A DNA stretch of 25,981 nt from Betaproteobacteria bacterium. Lineage in GTDB: Bacteria; Pseudomonadota; Gammaproteobacteria; Burkholderiales; Burkholderiaceae. A program made the translations under genes and the position numbers. The DNA lies in contig RFXC01000032.1 of assembly GCA_009921765.1 (NCBI GenBank), forward strand, positions 1 through 25,981, read 5' to 3'. Positions 15,900 through 23,805 of the stretch are shown here, one piece after another; positions within the stretch are counted from its first letter, which is position 1, and each line of letters starts with the position of its first letter. The notes beneath the pieces were generated by a model that worked only from the letters and a program-made list of their open reading frames with translations, was not told where the DNA came from and searched no databases.

Positions 15900-16298
15900 T
15901 CAGTCGCGTGGCGCGGTGGGATGGTTGGGCTGCCAGGCATTCTGACGCAGAAGTTCGAACGGCACGATCCGAAGCGCGTTCTCATGGGTGGCCTCAAGCA
16001 CCACGGGCGGGGCGACCCCGGCCACGCAGGCCTCGAGCCAGCGGCTTGCGCACAGGCACCAGCGGTCACCCGGCTTGAGGCCGGCAAAGCGCCACTGGGG
16101 GCGGGGCGTCACCAGATCATTGCCGCGCAACAGGGAGAAATCGAGAAACTCGCGCGTCACGCGCGCGCAAACCGTGTGACTGCCGGCATCTTGCGGCCCG
16201 GTCTCACAACATCCGGTTCGCATGAAACCGGTGAGGGGGTCGAACGAGCAGGCCTGTAACGGGCTGCCAAGCACATTCAACGGACGGTCGGTGGTCAC
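15900..16298 (-). CDS. DUF2237 family protein
   Basis: A conserved protein of unknown function. Recognised by the family signature NVLGSPLQACSFDPLTGFMRTGCCETGPQDAGSHTVCARVT, RGNDLVTPRP, FAGLKPGDRWCLCASRW and APPVVLEATHENAL. Several conserved cysteines, a CC pair and CLC, suggest a metal site or disulphide chemistry, which is inference. I prefer GTG 16298 (132 aa), which has GAAGGAAG just upstream; an ATG at 16334 would add 12 residues of little family character. It is the first gene of a pair with the YcbL-like hydrolase. Confidence 0.9.
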   Translation of the reverse strand: MTTDRPLNVLGSPLQACSFDPLTGFMRTGCCETGPQDAGSHTVCARVTREFLDFSLLRGNDLVTPRPQWRFAGLKPGDRWCLCASRWLEACVAGVAPPVVLEATHENALRIVPFELLRQNAWQPNHPTAPRD

Positions 16299-16396
16299 GG
16301 CGCTTCCTTCGTTGTTGCGCCGGTATTGTCGCATCGAGAATGGACCCGGTACCAGCCGATTTCCCTTTGTCTTCTGAGCCTGATCGAAGATCGCAC

Positions 16397-16427
16397 CAGT
16401 GCGGATTGATAAGTTGCGCCTGCACTG
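16397..16427. repeat. Inverted repeat in the divergent DUF2237/DUF72 promoter region
   Basis: Arms CAGTGC (16397-16402) and GCACTG (16422-16427) are perfect complements separated by 19 bases. The location between two divergent genes makes a regulatory site possible, but arms this short can arise by chance. Confidence 0.3.
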
Positions 16428-16504
16428 AGTGAGGGTCCCACCCGCGCACGGTGAACGTGACGCCCGCGCTTATCATGACGGGGCCGTTCCCTTCGCCCAT
16501 CGCC

Positions 16505-17509
16505 ATGCGTTCATCCTCGGACCTTCCTGACCTGCTCGGCGCGCCACCACCGCGCCGGGGTGAGCCCGCCCCCTGCGCGGTCCGATTGACCCGGCCGCCA
16601 GTGCTGGCGCCCTTTGACGCCCGCCTCTTTCTCGGCACCTCCTCCTGGTCATTCCCTGGGTGGGAGGGGCTGATCTACGAGCAGGCGCTGCCCGAGTCGA
16701 AGCTCTCACGCCAGGGGCTGACCGCCTACTCGCAACATCCGCTGCTGAACGCGGTGGGAATCGACCGCGGCTTTTACTCGCCGATGAGCCGCGCCCAGTT
16801 CGAGCAATACGCGTCGCAGGTACCCGCTTCGTTCCGATTCCTCGTAAAGGCGCCGCAACTCATCACCGACGCCACCATTCGCGACGAATCGGGCCGGCCG
16901 GGCGCCCTCAACCCTCACCACCTCGATGCCGCTGCCGCGATCACCCATTTTGTCGAGCCCTGCCTCGAGGGTCTGGGCGGAAAGGCGGGCGTGCTGGTGT
17001 TCCAGGTCTCACCCCTGCCGCGGGGCTGGCTCGCCGACACCCCTGGCTGGATCGCACGGCTGGGCGCTTTTCTGTCGCAACTCCCGACGGGCCCTTGTTA
17101 TGCGGTCGAGTTGCGCGATCCGGCGCTGGTCACGCCGCGGTTGATGCGAACCCTCGCCGACACCGGGGTTCACTACTGCGTGAGCCTGCACGACCGGATG
17201 CCGCCCATCGACCGGCAGCTACGCGCACTCGACGCGCTTGATGCCATGGCGCCTGGCCCCCTGATCGTGCGCTGGAACCTGCATCAGGGACTTCGCTACA
17301 ACGCAGCGCGCGAGCAGTACGCACCGTTCAACCGGCTGATCGATGAAGATCTGCCTACGCGCAGCCTCCTTGCCGCCCGGGCAGCAACCACCCTTCGCGC
17401 TGGACGCACTGTGACCGTCATTGCCAACAACAAGGCCGAGGGCAGCGCACCGCTCACGCTCAACCGGCTGGCGCAGGCGATCGCAGAAGCAACGGCCGCG
17501 CAGACGTGA
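16505..17509 (+). CDS. DUF72 (YecE-like) family protein
   Basis: Member of the DUF72 TIM-barrel family, whose biochemical role is not established. Recognised by LFLGTSSWSFPGWEGLIY near the N-terminus, then ESKLSRQGLTAYSQHPLLNAVGIDRGFYSPMSRAQFEQYASQVPASFRFLVKAP, the central VFQVSPLP, CYAVELRDPALVTPRL, and the late VIANNKAEGSAPL motif, where many relatives have a N-N-H/K-xx-G loop. The start is uncertain: ATG 16505 gives MRSSSDLPDLLGAPPP (334 aa), while ATG 16475 and GTG 16451 add 10 or 18 residues; none has a clear ribosome-binding site. Its stop abuts the convergent msrA stop (TGATCA). Confidence 0.9.
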   Translation: MRSSSDLPDLLGAPPPRRGEPAPCAVRLTRPPVLAPFDARLFLGTSSWSFPGWEGLIYEQALPESKLSRQGLTAYSQHPLLNAVGIDRGFYSPMSRAQFEQYASQVPASFRFLVKAPQLITDATIRDESGRPGALNPHHLDAAAAITHFVEPCLEGLGGKAGVLVFQVSPLPRGWLADTPGWIARLGAFLSQLPTGPCYAVELRDPALVTPRLMRTLADTGVHYCVSLHDRMPPIDRQLRALDALDAMAPGPLIVRWNLHQGLRYNAAREQYAPFNRLIDEDLPTRSLLAARAATTLRAGRTVTVIANNKAEGSAPLTLNRLAQAIAEATAAQT

Positions 17510-18046
17510 TCAGCTTCGCGCAAAGCGCGAGCCGAAGCTTTTCCGGTATTTGGCCACCTTGGGTGCCACCACCATCCTGCAATAGCCCTGCCAGGGATTG
17601 CGCTCGAAATAACGCTGGTGATAGGCCTCGGCCGGGAAGTAGTTCGAAAGCGGCGTGACTTCCGTGACGATGGGGTCATCAAACACGCGGTTGCGTGTGA
17701 GTGTGTCGATCACGGCCTGCGCATCGGCTCGCTGACCCTCATCCATCGTGAAAATCGCCGACCGGTATTGCGGCCCCACATCATTGCCCTGCTGGTTGGG
17801 CGTGGTCGGGTCATGGATCACAAAGAAGATTTCAAGCAGCTCGCGAAAGCTGATCTGGGCATCGTCGAATTCGATTCGAACCACTTCGGCATGACCGGTG
17901 TTGCCGTCGCAGATCTGCTCATAGGTCGGCGACTGAACATGGCCTCCACAGTAGCCCGACTCGACCGCCGTGACGCCCTTCACCTCGAGGAAAACCGCCT
18001 CGGTACACCAGAAACAGCCCCCGCCAAACACCGCCTGTCGCATCAT
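17510..18046 (-). CDS. msrA: Peptide-methionine (S)-S-oxide reductase MsrA
   Basis: Repairs oxidised methionine (S-sulfoxide) in proteins. From ATG 18046 the product is 178 aa, opening MMRQAVFGGGCFWCTEAVF with catalytic Cys11 in GCFWC. Other family marks are GYCGGHVQSPTYEQICDGNTGHAEVV, PTTPNQQGNDVGPQYRSAIF and AEAYHQRYFERNPWQGYC, with a C-terminal recycling cysteine. The start is supported by GAGG about 8 bases upstream; the frame continues open upstream without homology. It lies 10 bases after the flavin monooxygenase stop on the same strand and is probably cotranscribed with it. Confidence 0.97.
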   Translation of the reverse strand: MMRQAVFGGGCFWCTEAVFLEVKGVTAVESGYCGGHVQSPTYEQICDGNTGHAEVVRIEFDDAQISFRELLEIFFVIHDPTTPNQQGNDVGPQYRSAIFTMDEGQRADAQAVIDTLTRNRVFDDPIVTEVTPLSNYFPAEAYHQRYFERNPWQGYCRMVVAPKVAKYRKSFGSRFARS

Positions 18047-18056
18047 TTTGTTTGCC

Positions 18057-20450
18057 TCACTTGGCCTGCGCGCCGCGCGCGCGCCTGGCATCCGGCCGGC
18101 CACGCGCGAGCGTGCTGTGCAGCTGGCTTGCGCCAGTGTGGTATTGAAGCGGCCACGACACGCCTCGGTAATCCTGCTCGGCTGCAGCACGCAGTGTGAA
18201 ATACGGATCAGCAAGATGCGGCCGGGCGAGCGCCACCAGATCGGCGCGCCCCGACAAGAGCAGCGTATTCACCTGATCGCCCGAGGTGATCGCGCCGACC
18301 GCCATGGTGGGCATGCCCACTTCCAGACGGATCTGCTCGGAGAAGCCCGCCTGATACATGCGGCCATAGACCGGGCGCGCAGCCGGATCGGTCTGGCCGG
18401 TGGACACATCCATCAGATCGCAACCTGCCGATTTGAGTGCGCGCGCCACCTGAACCGAATCGGCAGCGGTCTGGCCGCCCTCGATCCAGTCGGTTGCAGA
18501 GATGCGAACGCTGATCGGGCGCTCGCGCGGCCAGGCGGCGCGAACCGCCTCGAACACCTCGAGCGGAAACCGCATGCGGTTCCTGAGCGAGCCACCGTAG
18601 CGATCGGTCCGGCGATTGGTAATCGGCGAGAGAAAACTTGCAAGCAGGTAGCCATGCGCCATATGCACTTCGATCATGTCGAAGTCGGTCTCGACCGTGA
18701 GCGTCGTTGCACGCACAAACTGCGCGATCACTTCGTCCATATCGGCACGATTCATTTCGCGCGGCACCTGATTCACGCCGTCGCGGTAGGGAATCGGCGA
18801 GGGCGCAATGAGCGGCCAGTTGCGGTGGGTGTCGGCAAGCGGCATGTCCATCGCTTCCCAGCCCACCTGGGTGGAGCCCTTCCTGCCCGCGTGACCCAGC
18901 TGCATGCAGAGCTTCGATGCCGTGTTCGCATGCACGAAATCGGCGATGCGTCGGAAGCCCTGTGCCTGCTCGCGGTTCCAGAGCCCGGTGCACCCGGGCG
19001 TGATGCGGCCCTCGGGCGACACGCAGGTCATTTCAACAAAAACCAGGCCGGCGCCGCCTTGAGCGCGCGAACCGTAGTGAACCAGATGCCAGTCGTTGGG
19101 CACGCCGTCGACGGCCGAGTACTGCGCCATGGGCGACACCACCACCCGGTTGGGCAGCCACAGATCACGCAGCCGGAATGGCGCGAACATGGGCGGCGCG
19201 TCGAGCCACGCGGGCGCGTCGGTGCGCTTGCCCGTCACCGGGTCGGTGCCGGTCTGGGGAATGCGCAGGCGCTTGGCCTCGTTGCGATTCCACCAGCGGG
19301 TGGCATCGGCCACCAGCGCGGCGTCGCGCATTTTGAGGTTGTCGTAAGTGATTTGTTTGCTTCGCGTGAGAAGCGATACGTTGAACTGCACCGGATCCAT
19401 CTTCCAGAACCGTGCGACGTTTTCGAAGAACACCAACGACACGTTGGCCGAGTGCTGGATGCGGCTTGCCTCCTGGCTGCGCACCTCCTGATAGGCGGCC
19501 AGCGCGTCATCGATCGCCTGCGGCGTGGCCACTTTCGCGCCCGCACCGAATTTCGACACCAGCGCCCCGTGCAGCGTAATGGCGTCTTCCAGCGCGAGCT
19601 TGGTGCCCGAGCCGATCGAAAAATGCGCGGTGTGGGCGGCGTCGCCCAGCAGCACAAAGGGAATCCCGTTCAGCCGGTTCCACCAGGTGCGGCAGTTGAT
19701 GGTGGGAAACTGCCGCCAGTGCGAGCGGTTGGAGAGCAGGCGCGCGCCCTTCAGATCATCGGCGAACACTTTTTCAACCAGCGCCACCGTTGCGGCCTCA
19801 TCGGTGATGCTGAGCCCGGAGGCGAGCCAGGCGGCATCGGTGGTTTCGATCACGATGGTGGATTCACCCTCGGTGTACTGATAGGCGTGCATCGCCCAGA
19901 CGCCGCCCGCATGTTCGCGAAAGCTGTAATAGAAACCGGGCAGATTCATTTTCGCGCCCAGCCAGACGAAACGATTGGTGCGCTGATCAACCATTGGCCC
20001 GAATGCATCGCGCCAGCCCTCGCGAATGGCGCTGTTGATGCCGTCAGCTGCGAGCACTAGGTCGGCGCCGCGATGTGACTCGGGCCCTTCATCGTCAGTT
20101 TGATAGCGAACGGGAATGCCCAGCTGCGCGGCGCGCCGCTGCAAGATCTCGAGGAGCGTGAGACGGCGGATGCCCGAAAAGCCGTGGCCCGACGACTTCA
20201 TCACCCGGCCCTGGTACTGGACGAAGATGTCGTCCCAATAGGCGAAGTTGGCTGCGATGTCGGCATGGCTCTCCGGATCCGCCGCACGCAGGTTGCCCAG
20301 CGTTTCGTCCGACAGCACGATGCCGAATCCGAAGGTGTCGTCGGCACGATTTCGCTCCACCACCTCGATCTGCGCGTCGGAGAACGATTTCTTCAGCAGG
20401 ATTGCCGAATAGAGCCCGGCGGGGCCGCCGCCAATCACGTCAATTCGCAT
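18057..20450 (-). CDS. Two-domain flavin monooxygenase/OYE reductase: 2-aminobenzoyl-CoA monooxygenase/reductase or salicylyl-CoA 5-hydroxylase type
   Basis: A 797-residue fusion. Residues 1 to about 395 are a class A FAD monooxygenase ([11 protein letters not shown] at 7-17; [22 protein letters not shown], the FAD ribityl-binding motif). Residues about 417-770 are an old-yellow-enzyme FMN domain ([67 protein letters not shown]). This architecture defines the enzyme of aerobic anthranilate breakdown in Azoarcus/Aromatoleum, which hydroxylates and then reduces 2-aminobenzoyl-CoA, and the related salicylyl-CoA 5-hydroxylases. The choice of substrate is open. It is divergent from the RidA and glutaryl-CoA dehydrogenase genes across 152 bases. 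A 696-aa open frame opposite it is a shadow. Confidence 0.92.
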   Translation of the reverse strand: MRIDVIGGGPAGLYSAILLKKSFSDAQIEVVERNRADDTFGFGIVLSDETLGNLRAADPESHADIAANFAYWDDIFVQYQGRVMKSSGHGFSGIRRLTLLEILQRRAAQLGIPVRYQTDDEGPESHRGADLVLAADGINSAIREGWRDAFGPMVDQRTNRFVWLGAKMNLPGFYYSFREHAGGVWAMHAYQYTEGESTIVIETTDAAWLASGLSITDEAATVALVEKVFADDLKGARLLSNRSHWRQFPTINCRTWWNRLNGIPFVLLGDAAHTAHFSIGSGTKLALEDAITLHGALVSKFGAGAKVATPQAIDDALAAYQEVRSQEASRIQHSANVSLVFFENVARFWKMDPVQFNVSLLTRSKQITYDNLKMRDAALVADATRWWNRNEAKRLRIPQTGTDPVTGKRTDAPAWLDAPPMFAPFRLRDLWLPNRVVVSPMAQYSAVDGVPNDWHLVHYGSRAQGGAGLVFVEMTCVSPEGRITPGCTGLWNREQAQGFRRIADFVHANTASKLCMQLGHAGRKGSTQVGWEAMDMPLADTHRNWPLIAPSPIPYRDGVNQVPREMNRADMDEVIAQFVRATTLTVETDFDMIEVHMAHGYLLASFLSPITNRRTDRYGGSLRNRMRFPLEVFEAVRAAWPRERPISVRISATDWIEGGQTAADSVQVARALKSAGCDLMDVSTGQTDPAARPVYGRMYQAGFSEQIRLEVGMPTMAVGAITSGDQVNTLLLSGRADLVALARPHLADPYFTLRAAAEQDYRGVSWPLQYHTGASQLHSTLARGRPDARRARGAQAK

Positions 20451-20505
20451 GGATGTCCTCGGGTCGGGAGCTGGCCGCGGGGCAGTCAGGGCCGGGGCGC
20501 GGCGG

Positions 20506-20522
20506 TTCCGGCTTGTCCGGAA
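20506..20522. promoter_or_regulatory. 17-base palindrome TTCCGG-N5-CCGGAA (candidate operator)
   Basis: Perfect 6-base arms with a 5-base spacer. It has the same layout as the palindrome at 9193-9209 (together TTYCGG-N5-CCGRAA). Confidence 0.4.
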
Positions 20523-20526
20523 TTTG

Positions 20527-20540
20527 CTTTAAGTCTAAAG
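20527..20540. promoter_or_regulatory. 14-base palindrome CTTTA-N4-TAAAG (candidate MarR-type operator)
   Basis: Perfect 5-base arms in an AT-rich patch of an otherwise GC-rich intergenic region, four bases from the neighbouring palindrome. Its position between divergent catabolic genes suits a shared repressor site. Confidence 0.45.
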
Positions 20541-20602
20541 TATTTCGTCTGATCCCGGTCAAATCCCCATCACTCTCACGCGCTTTGCGCCCGAGGCTTT
20601 CG

Positions 20603-21013
20603 ATGCAGATTCTTCAACCGCCCGACTGGGCGCGTCCGCGCGGCTATTCAAACGGCATCGCCGCACGCGGCACGCTGGTCTCCATCGCCGGCCAGATCGG
20701 CTGGGATGCGCAGTGCCGCTTTGCAGACGGCGGTTTTGTCGGCCAGTGCCGGCAGGCCATCGCCAACATTCTGGAGGTGCTCGCGCAGGCAGGCGGACGC
20801 CCCGAGCACATCGTTCGCATGACCTGGTATGTCACCGACAAGGCGGAATACCTGGCTGCCGGCAAGGCGCTGGGCGATGCCTACAAATCGCTCATGCGAA
20901 CCATAGACGGCCGGGTGCATTACCCCGTCATGACTGCGGTGCAAGTGGTGGCACTGATCGAAGACCTGGCCAAGGTCGAGATCGAAGCCACTGCAGTGAT
21001 CCCGGATGCCTGA
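20603..21013 (+). CDS. RidA-family protein lacking the canonical active-site arginine
   Basis: A 136-residue protein of the RidA/YjgF/UK114 family; classical RidA hydrolyses reactive enamines/imines such as 2-aminoacrylate, releasing ammonia. The start ATG 20603 ([18 protein letters not shown]) has GAGG 6 bases upstream. Family features are [10 protein letters not shown], the [18 protein letters not shown] helix, [10 protein letters not shown] and the final [10 protein letters not shown]. The motif that holds the catalytic Arg in RidA (PARS or PART, Arg105 in E. coli) reads PVMT at 108-111, so Arg is replaced by Met110. It therefore belongs to a Rid group without that residue and may have a pathway-specific role. 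It is 49 bases upstream of gcdH on the same strand. Confidence 0.92.
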   Translation: MQILQPPDWARPRGYSNGIAARGTLVSIAGQIGWDAQCRFADGGFVGQCRQAIANILEVLAQAGGRPEHIVRMTWYVTDKAEYLAAGKALGDAYKSLMRTIDGRVHYPVMTAVQVVALIEDLAKVEIEATAVIPDA

Positions 21014-21040
21014 CGGGCTCTTTGCCCGCAAAGATAGAAT
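21010..21040 (+). promoter_or_regulatory. Weak candidate sigma-70 promoter of gcdH
   Basis: A -10-like TAGAAT (21035-21040, 5 of 6 to TATAAT) is preceded at 19 bases by CTGACG (21010-21015, 4 of 6 to TTGACA), overlapping the end of the RidA gene. The long spacer makes it weak. It could give gcdH expression independent of the upstream operon. Confidence 0.3.
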
Positions 21041-21062
21041 CGCGCCTTTCCAAGGAGTTCCG

Positions 21063-22259
21063 ATGTCCAGCGCCAAGGCCCAGTTCAACTGGCAGGATCC
21101 GTTCCTGCTCGACGCCCAACTCACCGACGACGAGCGCATGATTCGCGAAGCGGCCAGCGCCTATTGCCAGGAAAGGCTCGCGCCAAGGGTGGTGGAGGCT
21201 TTCCGCGCCGAGTCCACCGACCCCGAGATCTTTCGCGAGATGGGCCAAATCGGACTGCTGGGTCCCACCATCCCGGCCGAATATGGCGGCCCAGGGCTGA
21301 ACTACGTGGCCTACGGCCTGATCGCCCGCGAGGTCGAGCGGGTGGATTCGGGCTACCGCTCCATGATGAGCGTGCAGAGCTCGCTCGTGATGCTGCCCAT
21401 CTACGAGTTCGGCACCGAGGCGCAGCGAAAGCGCTATCTGCCCAAGCTCGCCACCGGCGAATACATCGGCTGTTTCGGTCTCACCGAACCCAATCACGGA
21501 TCGGATCCGGGCTCGATGGAAACCCGCGCGCGCGCTGTGCCCGGCGGCTATGAGCTCACCGGCAGCAAGATGTGGATCTCCAACAGCCCGTTCGCCGACG
21601 TGTTCGTGGTGTGGGCAAAGTGTCAGGGCGGCGACTTCGATGGCCGCATCAAGGGGTTCATCCTCGAGAAAGGCATGAAGGGACTGTCCGCGCCCAAGAT
21701 CAAGGGCAAGGTAGGCCTGCGCGCGTCAACCACCGGCGAAATCGTGATGGACCGTGTCGCGGTGGACGAGTCGGCGCTGCTTCCCGGTGTCGAGGGCCTG
21801 CGTGGTCCGTTCACCTGCCTCAACAGCGCGCGCTACGGCATTGCCTGGGGGGCGCTCGGCGCAGCCGAAGACTGCTGGGTGCGCGCCCGTCAATACGTGC
21901 TCGACCGCAAGCAGTTCGGCCGGCCGCTCGCTGCCAATCAGCTGATCCAGAAAAAGCTCGCCGACATGCAGACCGAGATCGCGCTCGGCCTTCAGGGCTG
22001 CTTGCGGCTGGGCCGCATGAAGGAGGAAGGCAGCGCGTCGGTGGAAATCACCTCCATTCTCAAACGCAACTCCTGCGGCAAGGCGCTCGACGTCGCCCGC
22101 ATGGCGCGCGACATGATGGGCGGCAACGGCATCAGCGATGAATTCGGCGTCGCGCGCCATCTGGTGAACCTCGAGGTGGTGAACACCTACGAGGGCACGC
22201 ACGACATCCACGCCCTCATTCTCGGCCGCGCTCAAACCGGTATTCAGGCGTTCTTCTGA
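21063..22259 (+). CDS. gcdH: Glutaryl-CoA dehydrogenase
   Basis: FAD enzyme that oxidises and decarboxylates glutaryl-CoA to crotonyl-CoA in lysine, tryptophan and aromatic-acid breakdown. ATG 21063 is preceded by a strong AAGGAG 7 bases upstream and gives 398 aa. Features specific to this branch of the acyl-CoA dehydrogenases are [49 protein letters not shown], and the C-terminal [24 protein letters not shown] with catalytic Glu377. The protein is complete. It lies between the RidA gene and an MFS transporter, opposite the flavin monooxygenase; this suggests that the pathway ends at glutaryl-CoA. Confidence 0.95.
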   Translation: MSSAKAQFNWQDPFLLDAQLTDDERMIREAASAYCQERLAPRVVEAFRAESTDPEIFREMGQIGLLGPTIPAEYGGPGLNYVAYGLIAREVERVDSGYRSMMSVQSSLVMLPIYEFGTEAQRKRYLPKLATGEYIGCFGLTEPNHGSDPGSMETRARAVPGGYELTGSKMWISNSPFADVFVVWAKCQGGDFDGRIKGFILEKGMKGLSAPKIKGKVGLRASTTGEIVMDRVAVDESALLPGVEGLRGPFTCLNSARYGIAWGALGAAEDCWVRARQYVLDRKQFGRPLAANQLIQKKLADMQTEIALGLQGCLRLGRMKEEGSASVEITSILKRNSCGKALDVARMARDMMGGNGISDEFGVARHLVNLEVVNTYEGTHDIHALILGRAQTGIQAFF

Positions 22260-22295
22260 GCCCGGGCGTGCCGGACCAGGCGGCGCGCCCCGATC

Positions 22296-23768
22296 ATGAC
22301 TGAGCGCGCGGTCGCCAGCCCCCGGGCTGAGTTGGATGATGCGCAGATCCATCGCATCATCGGCGGGCTGGCAGTTGCCATGTTTCTGGCGGCACTCGAC
22401 CAGACCCTGGTCGCGGTCGCATTGCTTTCGATCGGCCGTGACCTGGGTGACCTTGATCTGATGCCCTGGGTGATTGCCGCTTACCTGGTCGCGGCCACCA
22501 TCTCGGCCCCGATCTTCGGCAAACTCTCTGATCTGCATGGCCGCTGGCCGATGCTTGCTGTGGCGCTTGCCACCGGCATCGGCGCCTCGCTCATCTGCGC
22601 GCTCAGCCCTTCAATGCCCATGCTGATCGCGGCACGGATCCTGCAGGGCATCGGTGGCGGTTCGGTCATTGCGCTGGTTCAGACGGTGGTCGCCGACGTC
22701 GCCCCCGGCGCGCGTCGCGGGCGCTATCAGGGCTGGTTCTCGGGCGTGTACGCGGCCGCCTCGGTGATGGGGCCCGTGCTGGGGGGCTTGATCGCCGAAC
22801 ACATCGGCTGGCGCGGCATTTTTCTCATCAACCTTCCCACTGGCGTGATCGCCTTCGTGCTGGCCCGACGAGCGCTCGCGGGGCTGCCGCGGACCGCCCG
22901 CAAGCGGCCGATCGACTACGCGGGAGCCGTGCTGCTCGCAGGCGGACTGTCTACGCTCATGATCGCGCTGACCCGTCTCGGTCAGGGCGTGTCCTGGATC
23001 GCTCCATCCACCCTTGTGCTGGCCGCAGCCGGCGTGTTGCTCCTGGTGCTCTGCGCCTGGCGCGAGCATCATGCGCCGGAGCCGCTGCTTCCTCCAGTCC
23101 TGTTCACCGATCCGGTGCTGGTTCGCTGCTACAGCCTCTTCGGCCTCGCCTTTTTCACCCTGATGGGACTGTCGGTCCTGCTGCCGCTCTGGATGCAATC
23201 CGCCTCCGGACTCGGTCTGGACCGGATCGCGATCCTGCTTCTGCCGTTCACGCTGTCCTCGCCGCTCGCTGCCTTTCTTGCAGGCAGGCGCATTTCGCGC
23301 GGCGGCCGTATGCGAACACAGCGCCTGGCGGGCAGTTGGGTGACCGCTGCAGGACTCGCGGTGCTCACGATCGCCACCCCCGATGCGCTCGTCTGGTTCG
23401 TGCTGGGGACGGTCGTGTGCGGTCTGGGCATGGGCATGGTGATGCCGGCCACGCTGATGACTGTGCAATCACGCGTGAGCGCTGATCGGATGGGGATTGC
23501 CACCGCATCGGCGGGGTTGTTCCGTTCGCTGGGCGGCGCCTTGGGCGTTGCGCTCTTGAGCGCAGTGCTTTTCGGCCTCGCCGCCGACGATGGCCCAGAC
23601 CGTGCGGGCGGTGCGGCGGCACTGCGTGCCGCCCTGACCTCGGGTGGAGACGCCTCCGCACTGCAGCCGGCCTTTCAACTTACTTTCGTGGTGGCCACCG
23701 CGGTGTCCCTGATTGCCCTTCTGATCGCCTGGACGATTCCCGCACAGGACGGACGGCCCGAGGGTTGA
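22296..23768 (+). CDS. MFS transporter, DHA2 (14-TM drug:H+ antiporter) type
   Basis: Inner-membrane exporter or importer of the major facilitator superfamily. The 490 aa have about 14 hydrophobic segments. Recognised motifs are LDQTLVAVAL with Asp35 in TM1, motif A-like GKLSDLHGRWP after TM2, QGIGGGSVIALVQTVVAD, and the antiporter motif C region GVYAAASVMGPVLGGLI followed by IGWRGIFLINLPTG, a DHA2/EmrB signature. The ATG at 22296 is 36 bases after gcdH, so it may be cotranscribed. The substrate could be a toxic compound or an aromatic acid of the neighbouring pathway; this is not shown by sequence. Confidence 0.93.
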   Translation: MTERAVASPRAELDDAQIHRIIGGLAVAMFLAALDQTLVAVALLSIGRDLGDLDLMPWVIAAYLVAATISAPIFGKLSDLHGRWPMLAVALATGIGASLICALSPSMPMLIAARILQGIGGGSVIALVQTVVADVAPGARRGRYQGWFSGVYAAASVMGPVLGGLIAEHIGWRGIFLINLPTGVIAFVLARRALAGLPRTARKRPIDYAGAVLLAGGLSTLMIALTRLGQGVSWIAPSTLVLAAAGVLLLVLCAWREHHAPEPLLPPVLFTDPVLVRCYSLFGLAFFTLMGLSVLLPLWMQSASGLGLDRIAILLLPFTLSSPLAAFLAGRRISRGGRMRTQRLAGSWVTAAGLAVLTIATPDALVWFVLGTVVCGLGMGMVMPATLMTVQSRVSADRMGIATASAGLFRSLGGALGVALLSAVLFGLAADDGPDRAGGAAALRAALTSGGDASALQPAFQLTFVVATAVSLIALLIAWTIPAQDGRPEG

Positions 23769-23770
23769 GC

Positions 23771-23786
23771 GACGCGGGCGCGCGTC
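23771..23786. terminator. Hairpin between convergent MFS and psd genes, possible weak terminator
   Basis: GACGCG-GGCG-CGCGTC forms a perfect 6-base stem with a 4-base loop just after the MFS stop. There is no T-run on either side, so it is not a standard intrinsic terminator. Confidence 0.3.
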
Positions 23787-23805
23787 TCTCAATCGACGCG
23801 GTCGT

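Larger units (their letters stand above)
20451..20602. promoter_or_regulatory. Divergent promoter region with two palindromes
   Basis: A 152-base region between the monooxygenase and RidA genes. It holds TTCCGG-CTTGT-CCGGAA at 20506-20522 and CTTTA-AGTC-TAAAG at 20527-20540, nearly adjacent. The second is in the only AT-rich patch of the region and resembles sites bound by MarR-type repressors, which commonly control aromatic-CoA operons. No regulator gene is in the window. Clear -35/-10 boxes were not identified. Confidence 0.5.

Noticed and set aside
17970..20060. 696-aa open frame on the plus strand opposite the flavin monooxygenase and msrA
   Set aside because: Antisense to well-conserved coding sequence; composition dominated by His, Arg, Gly and Ala with no recognisable motif.
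23771..23786. Strong intrinsic terminator between the MFS and psd genes
   Set aside because: The stem is perfect but there is no T-run, so it is listed only as a weak candidate.
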